DNA of 64,000 nt from Hysterangium stoloniferum (taxonomy: Eukaryota > Basidiomycota > Agaricomycetes > Hysterangiales > Hysterangiaceae), in contig WHVD01000017.1 of assembly GCA_015178975.1 (NCBI GenBank), forward strand, positions 930,001 through 994,000, in the 5' to 3' direction. The position numbers and the translations under genes were made by a program. This document shows positions 36,832 through 45,828 of this stretch, piece by piece. The notes beneath the pieces are model-generated. The model saw nothing but the letters and a program-made list of their open reading frames with translations. It did not search any database and was not told the origin of the DNA. The first letter of the stretch is position 1, and each line of letters begins with the position of its first letter.

Positions 36832-38251
36832 ATGTCTGCCCAAGTTCCCCTGGACGTCGTCAATGTCCTCTCAGTGTGGTTCGAGGTGCATCATATGTTT
36901 TTTTCCGCTGAAAACGCCATATTTACCACATAAATAGGTTTTTTTATATGGTACATCAACTCTTCATCGTACACCGACCAGGCTCATTTATATTGTGAAA
37001 CAGGACTTTATTGTACTCTTTTCATACAAAGTGTTTATATCACTCTCAAGCGGCAGCGAACCAAGACAGTGCCAGCGAAGGTGCTCGGTCTTACCTTCCC
37101 TGCCATACATACCATTAGGTTCCTGATCTTATCCACAAATAGGTCTTTTTCATCTCTACAATCGTGCTTTTCATCGTCGCAACATCCCACATAGGTATGC
37201 GCTGTCCCTTCTTCACCGTTCCAGCAGCTAAGGGTTCTATACCAAAGCTGTAAATCTCTACCGCTTATTACGCGGTTATGTCTGGCTTGTTGAAGATCCC
37301 GGCCCCGTCATTTATTTTAATGATCTCGGTCGATGGGAAAATATCGCACATGACGCCATTAATGCTGTCATGACATGGATTGGGGATGTTCTATTAGTAT
37401 GTAGAATGCAGAGCATGTACGACCAGAGGGACTGTGTTGACCTCCGACCTAGATATATCGATGCTTCATCATATGGGACAACAACTACTACATCATCGGT
37501 CTTCCGACTCTGCTACTTATAATGAGCATTGGTGAGAACGGCTCTTCTTTGAAAACACTACGATTAACCTTTCCTCAGTCACAAACAGCGTAGCTTTACA
37601 TCTCTTCACTGAAGTCCGCCTTGGCACGCTTTTTTCCCCCTCTCTCGTGGCCTGGATGAACTCGATATACTCCATCGCCTTGGCACAAAACACGATAACC
37701 ACCGCATTGATCGCCTACCGTCTATGGCGACAGGAGAGCGAATCTGCCAAGGCCGGACTCAGAGATGATAGTCCCAAGTCGAGCCTCAGACCGATCATCA
37801 GGATCGTGATTGAGAGTGCAGTGATATATGTGCTTACAGCCATTGTCATTATCATTCTGTACGCGCGGGGTAATAATTTCCAGTTTGTCATTCAGGAGGC
37901 CATTGTTCCCATTATCGGTGCGTCCACGTGTTGACTGCTGTTGAAAAAAAAAAAAGCTAAAATGGTGTTGTAGGAATCGTATTCACTCTTATCTCCGTAC
38001 GCTTGGCAATGCACACCTCCAAGATGCTAGCCACTACGGTACCGTCTGGACGGACGCTCACGGAATGGCAGGCTGCCCCGCACAGTTTGCTTGCCACTTC
38101 CGGGGAAACACCAGGTATTATTTCATCGGCTTCAGGAACAGACGCGACAATAAAACCAACGGGCTTGACTATGCGTAAGGAAAGTACGTTTGATGATTCT
38201 AGAAGTGGCGACGAAGAAAAAAGCAGGTTGAGAAACCAAAATTCACTCTAA
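36832..38251 (+). CDS. Seven-helix-like membrane protein, copy A, 8 exons, 346 aa
   Basis: Exons: 36832-36885, 36938-36950, 37004-37080, 37143-37194, 37248-37396, 37453-37531, 37579-37917, 37974-38251; in phase, 347 codons. Exon 2 is only 13 nt. Hydrophobic segments follow one another: VFLYGLYCTLFIQSVYI, VFFISTIVLFIVA, the YYIIGLPTLLLIMSI region, IYSIALAQNTITTALIAY, VIYVLTAIVIIILYA and IGIVFTLISVRLAM. The loop FNDLGRWENIAHDAINAVMTW is a hallmark of a large Agaricomycete family of multipass proteins of unknown function. The C-terminal 60 residues are hydrophilic, Ser/Thr-rich and acidic at the end, so probably cytosolic. It has the same exon lengths as copy B except the last. Confidence 0.88.
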
Positions 38252-38476
38252 TATTTGTTGCCATCTGTGCGGGTTTGGGACATGATGAATGTAGGTAGAT
38301 GTTATCTGTAGTTCTGTGGGGGTTGTGATCAGTTTTCTGAGACTGTAGACTGTCGTTACTAGCTCGACTAATTCCTCCCAACTACTGTATATTTTAAGAT
38401 TCGATGGCCTTGAAATAAATCAACAGGGTAATTTACATTAAATTCCAACAACATGAGATACAAACGCGGGATAAAA

Positions 38477-39262
38477 GGGGATACTACAGGCACCCCAAGA
38501 CAAGGTTTTCTCAAAGTTTTTGTCAAGGGGGAAATCATAACGAAATTTAGAATTGAATTATGCATGAAATTGTTGAATAAATATACATTTCAACAAAATT
38601 TTCCTTAGTCACAAACACTATGGAAATTCAAAAAATGTCTTTGTGAAATCTTGAAGAAATTAACAGTCATGTGAGTTTCTTAAAGGTTTTTGAAAATGAG
38701 AAACTTGAACTGATTTTTCCCAATTCATATTCAGTGAAATATGTTAGAACTGGGAAACCCTAGCATACAGTATGTTGCACTTACAATCCAATCAGAAAAT
38801 CAACTTAGCACAAACCTAGTATTCTACCTACTTGTCCTAGTAACTTTACACTGCCATATTCCTGGAACCTGCAGGCCCTCTAGACATAGCATATTCTTGG
38901 AGCCCCAGGTTTCCTGTATCCTCCTGCCCAAAATTGGACCCAACAATTGTGAGGGCACAGCATATAAGTTGAAGCCAAGTCATCTTACCTGTCCCCAGAA
39001 CATCTATGGGTTTTTCCAGGATACCCACCTGTAAGCCCTGAGCTTAACACAATAACATAGAACATCATAAAGCTATAATATTATACTTTAACAAAATCCA
39101 CCCTAGTCTAAATGTGAATCTGGTTTTATCCTGATATATCCCAACCTTAGTCCAAATACAAATCTCGTTTCATCCTGATAAATCCACGTTAATCCAAATG
39201 CAGATATCAAACTACCACCAGATTTGCATTGGGACTAAGGTGGATTTATCAGGATACTCCAA
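38477..39262. mobile_element. Insertion in unit 1 spacer with subterminal repeats
   Basis: Units 1 and 2 align up to GATACAAACGCGGGATAAA (38475) / GATGCAAACGCGGGATAAA (43686) and again from about 39262 / 43928. The 790 bases between are therefore specific to unit 1. They hold the 31-bp Copia-associated motif at 38949-38979 and, at the right end, three direct copies of a 43-bp unit followed by an inverted copy (39093-39257). A stretch at 39050-39087 recurs at 56545-56582. It looks like nested transposon debris; no full-length ORF is present. Confidence 0.6.
39093..39257. repeat. Three direct plus one inverted 43-bp repeats
   Basis: The unit TCCTGATAAATCCAC.TTAGT CC-AAATGCAAATCTGG occurs at about 39093, 39130 and 39172 in direct orientation. 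It occurs at 39214-39257 as its complement (GATTTGCATTGGGACTAAGG...TTATCAGGATA). The last two form a hairpin. Confidence 0.7.
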
Positions 39263-39489
39263 CTTTTCATTAATGTCATGGTTTAAAATCGAGAGTTTTT
39301 ACATGGGTCTCATTGACTTCACAGTTAGCTAGACCTGCATCACCTCCTTGCTCATGCCTACCTCTAAGCATGAGCTTGTGACTTGTGCCAGTTGAGCAGA
39401 GTCACCGCATTAGCCTGTGCAGACGCCCGGCCGGTTATTACAGGGCAGCGCACAGATACTGTCTCACAGTCTCACCGTCCAATTTTAAT

Positions 39490-40264
39490 ATCAGACGGGG
39501 GTTCTTTTTTTTTTTTTTTTCAGGCCCCTTGTTCTCAGCAAGCGTCAGTATGCATTTATTTGGCTCACAGCTTTCGCCTGACAGACATAGTGTTTTTTCG
39601 CGTTCCTTGGATGTTTCTCACCCACTCAGACGCTAGTTGCAGTTTTTTTGGCTAACTGCCACGCCGCTGCAAACGTGTCAATTTGTTCCGAATCCCCATA
39701 ACTACTCGCTAAGTGATATACTCAGTCGATTTACCCATTTCGCGTTGACTGAGATACCGAAGCTGTTATGCTTATAACACAAAAAAAAAACATCACGTGA
39801 CACGTCGTTATGTAATCGACGTGATTTGAACCACATCGATGCTCTCCTTTCCGGATCTGGGATTCCGTTGTTTTTAGATCAGACGGGGTCCTTTTTTTTT
39901 TTCAGGCTCCTTGCTCTCAGCATCAGACCCCGTCAGGTATGCATTTATTGGAATTGTTTGGCTCACAGCTTTCGCCTGACAGACATCAGTGTTTTTTCGC
40001 GTTCCTTGGCGTTTCTCACCCCACTCAGAGGCTAGTTGCAGTTTTTTGGCTAACTGTCATGCCGCCGCAAACGTGTCAATTGTTTTGAATCCCCATAACT
40101 ACTCGCTAAGTGATATACTCAGTCGATTTACCCATTTCGCGTCGACTGAGATACCGTAGTTGTTAGCTTATAACACAAAAAAGACAATATCACGTGACGT
40201 GGCGTTAATCGACGTGATTTGAATCACATCGATGCTTCTGGATCTGGGATTCGGTTGTTTTTTA
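39490..40264. repeat. Local tandem duplication (about 385 bp, two copies)
   Basis: 39490-39887 and 39888-40264 are copies of the same sequence. Each goes from ATCAGACGGGG plus a poly-T run, through GCTCACAGCTTTCGCCTGAC, GCAAACGTGTCAATT and ATCACGTGAC, to GATCTGGGATTC. Unit 2 of the large duplication has the sequence once (44141-44522). The extra copy therefore arose in unit 1 after, or was lost from unit 2 since, the large duplication. It contains a CACGTG palindrome in each copy. Confidence 0.85.
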
Positions 40265-40349
40265 GCATATGCGGGTGATGTGACGTCACTTTCTGCTATT
40301 CTGCTGGATGTTGGGTTCTCTTGTACTTTTTCAAAAGCTGCAGCAGTCT

Positions 40350-40412
40350 GTGACATGTGGTCACCGTGGTGACGTATAATGGCATCCCTAAACAGTTCTC
40401 CCCTCTTTGAAT
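40350..40412 (+). promoter_or_regulatory. Conserved SDR promoter block, unit 1 copy
   Basis: The block contains the perfect inverted repeat GTCACC-GT-GGTGAC at 40360-40373, then GTATAATGGCATCCCTAAAC. It is identical over about 60 bases to 44603-44665, although the neighbouring coding sequence has decayed. A TGACGTCA palindrome lies upstream near 40280. It ends about 40 bases before the ATG of the SDR relic. Confidence 0.6.
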
Positions 40413-40452
40413 AGGCTAACCTTTCATCTATGCATGTCCTATATCTCCCGTC

Positions 40453-40862
40453 ATGGTAATGGTACTGCCAACCAGTAGCGCTTTAGTGGTAGTCACCGGT
40501 GTAGGCGGCCAGCTTCGGTTCTCACACCTTGGCCGCTCTAAAAGCTGGTTACCGCGTGCGCGGGAGATCCAGAAATTTTGACTGTGCCAGTGTTGTTATA
40601 TGTATAGACGCCTTCGAAAACAATGGCTTGGCACGCATACATATGGGAAGTCACCTCGAGTTCAGGATTGTGCACGACTTCGCGTCGGAAGAGCAGTGGC
40701 CACGCGGCGCTCTCAACGGCGCAGATGCAGTTATACACACAGCGATTTTATTATTATGGGCGAGACCTGCTCGTTAGGCCAGCCATGTCTCAGGTTATTT
40801 CACGCGGCCAAGAAGACACCGACTGTCCAGATGAATATCACGTCGTCGACTCTGAGTGCCAT
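40453..40862 (+). pseudogene. Truncated SDR reductase pseudogene (inner duplicate)
   Basis: It is colinear with the 5' part of the SDR gene at 44706. ALVVVTGVGG, then after a disrupted stretch ALKAGYRVRGRSRNFDCA, FENNGLARIHMGSHLEF and GADAVIHTAILLLWA are readable. Small indels around 40510-40530 break the frame at the Rossmann loop, and others follow near 40590 and 40760. The match stops at about 40862, where hydantoinase sequence starts. It never had the rest of the gene after the duplication. Confidence 0.88.
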
Positions 40863-41640
40863 CATAAAAATAAATTCATAGTCTCACACATAAAATGTGT
40901 TGCCACATACTGCCTGCCAACCAGAGAATCGCATCATCTTGCAGGGTACCTACTCCCGATCATCAGGGCTGTCAACTTGCACTCGCGATTTTGAGTTTTG
41001 CTCAAGAACAGCACGGACGGACGGCTGCTTCACTTCCACCGCTCGCAGACGCTGTCGTTGGATGCTTGGAAGATCCCGATGTGCCACGATCTGGACTAGA
41101 CGCGGCGGTTGGGCCAACTAGAAGGAAAACTGCATCCGTATGCGTTCCTGGGGAAGGAATTCTGCTATGTAGTTCTGGAGGGGCGAGAAGAGGTCTCACT
41201 ATTGAGGATATACATCGAAAACAATGAGCAATCAAGATTGTATCTATATTTAGAACATACACAGAGTGCACTTGGTAGTCCCCCCCTGTTCTACCCTGAT
41301 CGACGTTATAGGCCACATTGTCTAACCCTTTGTTCTCGCTCTCTATTGTTAAGAATAACATATATACCCATAGGTTTCTATACTACACCTCAGTCCGTTA
41401 TACTGATATCGAGACTGAGGTGAGTCGATTTAATCGTAACGACGTTAACACGTACTTACCGTATACTAGTTATCCATTTTTAAATAGAGTCCGTTATACT
41501 GATATCGAGACTGAGTTATACTTTTGGCGTTACTTTTCTACCACTCGCCTCTACATCGACTCCAATGCGGTATTAATGCGGTGAAGGCACGGTGTTCTAT
41601 GTCTATAAGATGGCGAATCGGTTTGTCGACCAATTTTATA
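40863..41640 (-). pseudogene. Truncated hydantoinase 5' end (inner duplicate)
   Basis: On the minus strand this matches 36430-35990, the start of the hydantoinase gene: VGPTAASSPDRGTSGS and SKHPTTASASGGSEAAVR are recognisable. The start ATG is changed to GTG (CAC on plus, near 41583), exon 2 is frame-disrupted, and a 344-bp insertion splits the intron 1 donor region. Sequence ends abruptly at the duplication breakpoint, so only about the first 80 codons were ever present. It cannot encode the enzyme. Confidence 0.85.
41200..41543. mobile_element. 344-bp insertion with near-perfect 5-bp flanks
   Basis: Comparison with unit 1 (ACTCACCTCCTACATCG at 36316) shows extra sequence starting TATTGAGGATATAC and ending CTTTTCTACCA. 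It is flanked by CTCAC (41195-41199) and CTCGC (41544-41548), fitting a 5-bp target duplication with one change. It contains an internal direct repeat, GTCCGTTATACTGATATCGA, near 41393 and 41490. The type of element is unknown; a solo LTR is possible. Confidence 0.6.
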
Positions 41641-42054
41641 GATTGGTTACCTAAGAGACGTTTGAGGACAGGACGCGATTGCGGAGTATCCGGCACCATC
41701 TTCAAATATCGATCTAGTAAGTCCCCAAGGCTCGAAGGACGAACTATATGTGTCTGTCTTCTCAGGCACTGGATGAGCACTGAATTTAAGTAATTAGCAC
41801 TGATGATCAGGGCAATTGCCACTTGGCACTTGATGGGGCAGTCCCCAAGCGAAGAGGGGGATACAGCGGAGTTGCAACCATTTGACCATACCCGATATGT
41901 GATCTTCGCGATCCAGACGGAGCTATTCATGTGATCAGATTCCATCCCCAGTTATAGGTTAGTTAATAGACACAGTGATTGTCTTATTAGCGCTACTCGA
42001 CGACCCCACCCTGCACATTCCCCCGACTATAACACGACAGGCTACCCGCTACCC

Positions 42055-43482
42055 ATGTCCGCCCAAGTTCCCCTGGACGTCACCAACGTCCTCTCAGTGT
42101 GGTTCGAGGTGCATCGTATGTTTTTTCCCGCTGAGAACCCTATATTCACCACGTCGATAGGTTTTTTTATATGGTACATCAACTCTTCACCGTCCACCAG
42201 CCAGGGTTATTTATGTTGTGAAATAGGCCTTTATTGTACGCTTTTCGTACAGAGTCTGGATATCACTCTCAAGCGGCAGCGAACCAAGACGGTGCCCGCG
42301 AAGGTGCTCACTCTTACCGTCCCTGCCATCCCATTGGGCTCCTGATCTTATCCCCAAATAGGTCTTTTTCATCTCTACAATCGTGCTTTTCATCGTCGCC
42401 ACATCGCATATAGGTATGCGCTCTCCCTTCTTCCCCATTCCAGCAGCTAAGGGCTCTATACCAAAGCCCTAAATCTCTACCGCTTATTACGCGGCTATGT
42501 CTGGCTTGCTGAAGACCCTGGCCCCGTCCTTTACTTTAATGATCTCGGTCGATGGGAAAATATCGCACATGACGCCATTAATGCTGTCATGACATGGCTT
42601 GGGGATATGCTATTGGTATGCAGCATGCAGAGCACGGCACGACCAGAGGCACTGTGCTGACCTCCAACCCAGATATATCGATGCTTCATCATATGGAACA
42701 ACAGTTACTACATCATCGGTCTTCCGACTCTGCTGCTTATAATGAGCATTGGTGAGGGCGGCTCTGCTTTGAGAGCACTATGATTGACCTTTCCTCAGTC
42801 ACCAACAGCGTAGCGCTGCGTCTCTTCACTGAAGTGCGCCTTGGCACGCTTTTTTCCCCCTCCCTCGTGGCGTGGATGAACTCGATATACGCCATTGCCC
42901 TGGCACAGAATTTTATAACCACCGCGTTGATCGCGTACCGCCTATGGCGACAGGACAACGTATCCATCAAGGCCGGACTCAGAGATGCGCGTCCCAAGTC
43001 GAGCCTCCGGCCGATCATCAGGATCGTGATTGAGAGTGCGGCGATATACGTGCTGACCGTCATCGTCATCATCATCATGTACGCGCGGGGCAATAATTTA
43101 CAGTTTGTCGCGCAGGAGGCCATTGTGCCCATCATCGGTGTGTCTCCCGGAGCGTGTTGACAAACAAAAAAAACAAAGCTAAAAAATGCCGGTGTTAGGA
43201 ATTGTGTTCACGCTTATTTCGGTCCGCTTGGCAATGCACAGCACCAAGATGCTGGCCACGACGGTGCCGCCTGCACGGACGCTCACGGATTGGCAGGCTG
43301 CCCCGCACCGTCACAGTTTCCTTGCCACTTCCGGGGACACACCAGGTACCCTTTCGTTGGCTTCAGGAACAGACTCGACAATAAACCCGTCGGGCTTTAC
43401 CATACGCAAGGAGAGTATGTACGATGATTCTGGAAGTGGCGACGAAGAGAAAGGCAGGTTGAGCAGCCCAAATCCACTATGA
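42055..43482 (+). CDS. Seven-helix-like membrane protein, copy B, 8 exons, 348 aa
   Basis: Exons: 42055-42108, 42161-42173, 42227-42303, 42362-42413, 42467-42615, 42673-42751, 42799-43137, 43199-43482; in phase, 349 codons. The seven first exon lengths are identical to copy A. The FNDLGRWENIAHDAINAVMTW loop, IYRCFIIWNNSYYIIG and IAYRLWRQDN are kept. The last exon is two codons longer (PHRHSFLATSGD in place of PHSLLATSGE). It is an open paralogue with mostly conservative replacements, so probably functional. The function of the family is unknown. Confidence 0.88.
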
Positions 43483-44602
43483 TATTCGTTGCCATCTGTG
43501 CGGGCTTGGGGACATGGTGAATGTAGATGTTATATGCAGTTCTGTGGGGGGTTGTGATCAGTTTTCTGAGGTCGCTGCTAGCTCGAGTAATTCCTCCCAG
43601 CTATATCTTAAGAATCATGGCCTTGAAATAAATCGACAAGTAATTTACTTTAAATTTCAACAATATGAGATGCAAACGCGGGATAAACCAAGGCGGATAA
43701 AATATTGTGGAAAGATAAAAGTTGGCACTGTTAATAAGGCTGTATGCTAAATCTTGGTTTTAGCACAGCGAGAGTGAGGTGAGAGAGATCTGGGGCTGTG
43801 GGAAAGTAACTTGGAGCAAGGAACATTCACGTGCTCCGAAATGTCCGGAGTATCAGTGGCATTTCAGATCCATGAGATCGTAATAAATGTTCCATCTCAT
43901 TACGTTTCATTATTTGTTTACTCCCCACTTTTCGTTAATGTCACGGTTTGAAATTGAGGGTTTTTACACGGGTCTAATCGACTTGGCAGTCTAGACCTGC
44001 ATCCTTGCTTGTGCTTACTCTAAGCAGGAGCTTGTGACTCGTGCCAGAGTCACCGCATTATGTGCAGACGCCCCCCGGGTTATTACAGAACAGCGCACAG
44101 ATACTGTCTCACTTTGTCTCAGCGTCGAAGGCATTTCAATATCAGACGGGGTCCGTTTTTTTTTCAGGCACCTTGCAGCAAGTGCCAGTCAGACCGTCAT
44201 TAAAATTGTTTCTCAGCTTTTACCTCCCCCAGTATATTTCTCACCTTTTATACGGTGTACCTTCAGTACGGCTGGGGCTTACCTACTCAGACGCTAGTCG
44301 CAGTTTTTTTGGCTAACTATCATGCCGCCGCAAACGTGTCAATTGTTCCGAATCCCCATAATTACTCGCTAAGCGATATTATCGGTTTACCCACTTCGCG
44401 TCGATGAGATATCGTCGTTGTTATGCTTATAACACAAAAGTGCCCGCCCTGAACAATATTACGTGACATGGCGTTACATCATTGATGCTCTCTATTCCTG
44501 ATCCGGGATTCGGTTATTTTTAGAATATGCGGGCGACGACGTCACTTTCTGCTATCGTACTGTGTTTTCTCTCTTGTACTCTTTCGAAAGCTGCAGCAAT
44601 CT
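43483..44602. other. Unit 2 spacer
   Basis: It corresponds to 38252-40349 of unit 1 without the 790-bp insertion and with only one copy of the 385-bp repeat (44141-44522). No gene. Confidence 0.7.
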
Positions 44603-44665
44603 GTGACATGTGGTCACCGTGGTGACGTATAATGGCATCCCTAAACAGTTCTCCCCTCTTTCAAT
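44603..44665 (+). promoter_or_regulatory. Conserved SDR promoter block, unit 2 copy
   Basis: The perfect inverted repeat GTCACC-GT-GGTGAC lies at 44613-44626, and GTATAATGGCATCCC follows. The block is identical to 40350-40412 and ends 40 bases before the intact SDR start, so it is the likely promoter of that gene. Confidence 0.6.
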
Positions 44666-44705
44666 AGATTAACCTTTCATCTATACATGTCCTGCATCTC
44701 CCGTC

Positions 44706-45828
44706 ATGGTAACAGTACCGCCAACCAGCAGCGCGTTAGTCGTAGTCACCGGCGTAGGCAGCCAGCTCGGTTCTCACACCGCCCTGGCCGCTCTGAAAGC
44801 TGGCTACCGCGTGCGCGGGACATCCAGAAACCCGGACTGCGCCGATTTGGTGAGAGCTGCCTTCGAAAACAACGGCCTGACACGCGTGCATCTGGGCAGC
44901 CACCTCGAGTTCATGATCGTGGACGACTTCGCGTCGGAAGCGCAGTGGCGCCGCGCCCTCAGCGGCGCGGATGCCGTCATACACACGGCGCTGCTGCTGT
45001 TGCGGGCGGACCTGCTCGTGGGGCCCGCGATATCCCAGGTTCTGGCCATCTTGCACGCGGCGAAGAAGACGCCGACGGTCAAGATGATGGTCATGTCGTC
45101 GACGTTTAGCACCATCGTGACGCCGGGGCTGCCTTCGGACACACTCTTCACGGCAGAGGACTGGAATGAAGCGTCGCTCAGTATGGCGGACGAAGGGGAG
45201 ACGGTGTCGAATGAGGCGAATCCGTTCCACTTTTATGCTGCTGCGAAGACGAGGGCGGCGCAGGCGATTTGGCGATTCATGGATACAGAGCAGGTTTGCT
45301 GCCCCGTTAAATGTGCACTTCTTTTTTAAATCAGGTTTCGTGTCTAGCCTCATTTCGACGTGACCGGGGTACTATTTGGAGCCATCTATGGGCCCACCTT
45401 GAGTCCTAGACTTGCCCTCTCTCAGTCACGGTGGATAAAGTTCGCTTTGGATAATGATATTTCGCCATCTCGTACAATTCCGACTAGTAGGGACAAATAT
45501 TATTACTTTTATATGCATTTACTCACTCCTTTTTTCCATGACAGCCTGGTTCACCGACGTACGCGATGCCGCTCAGCTGCAGATATTGGTTTTGAGGACG
45601 CCTGAACTCGGGGGTAAAAGACTGATCGCTGGCGCGGCTGCATATGGCTGGAACGACGTCTTCACCATCTTACGGCAGAATTTCAAGTCCTTGACGGTTC
45701 CCGAGAACTTTGAAGGCGGCAGATCCAGTGGCCCACTGTTCGATAATAGTATTGCTACAAAACTCATTGGAACATGGACAACTTTAGAGAAGAGCCTTGT
45801 CGATTTTGGAAGAAGTATGGGATATTGA
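44706..45828 (+). CDS. Extended SDR (NAD-dependent epimerase/aldehyde reductase type), 3 exons, 331 aa
   Basis: Exons 44706-45293, 45348-45471 and 45545-45828 join in phase to 332 codons. The N-terminal Rossmann motif is VTGVGSQLGSH, with Ser in place of the central Gly of TGxxGxxG. GADAVIHTA and MVMSSTFSTIV (catalytic Ser region) follow. YAAAK at residues 177-181 is the YxxxK active site, and PHFDVTGVLFGAIYGP and WFTDVRDAA are typical of the extended SDR substrate lobe. The gene resembles fungal aldehyde/ketone reductases of the GRE2-dihydroflavonol reductase group, which use NADPH. The substrate is unknown. It is the outer, complete copy of the duplicated locus. Confidence 0.9.

Larger units (their letters stand above)
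35985..45118. repeat. Tandem segmental duplication, two units
   Basis: Unit 1 is about 35985-40862 and unit 2 about 40863-45118. Each unit runs: hydantoinase 5' end (minus), membrane protein (plus), repeat-rich spacer, SDR 5' end (plus). Matching anchors are 36000-36060 with 40866-40925, 36323-36430 with 41550-41660, 36832-38251 with 42055-43482, and 40350-40862 with 44603-45118. The units differ by insertions and many substitutions. Confidence 0.9.

Noticed and set aside
36886-36937. In-frame TAA in membrane copy A where copy B reads on for 97 codons
   Set aside because: The stop lies in intron 1 (GTGCAT...AATAG). Both copies splice to identical exon lengths, so it does not mark a pseudogene.
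44736-45353. 205-codon antisense frame over the SDR gene
   Set aside because: It is rich in Arg/His and mirrors a GC-rich coding exon; the sense strand has the SDR motifs and a full spliced model.
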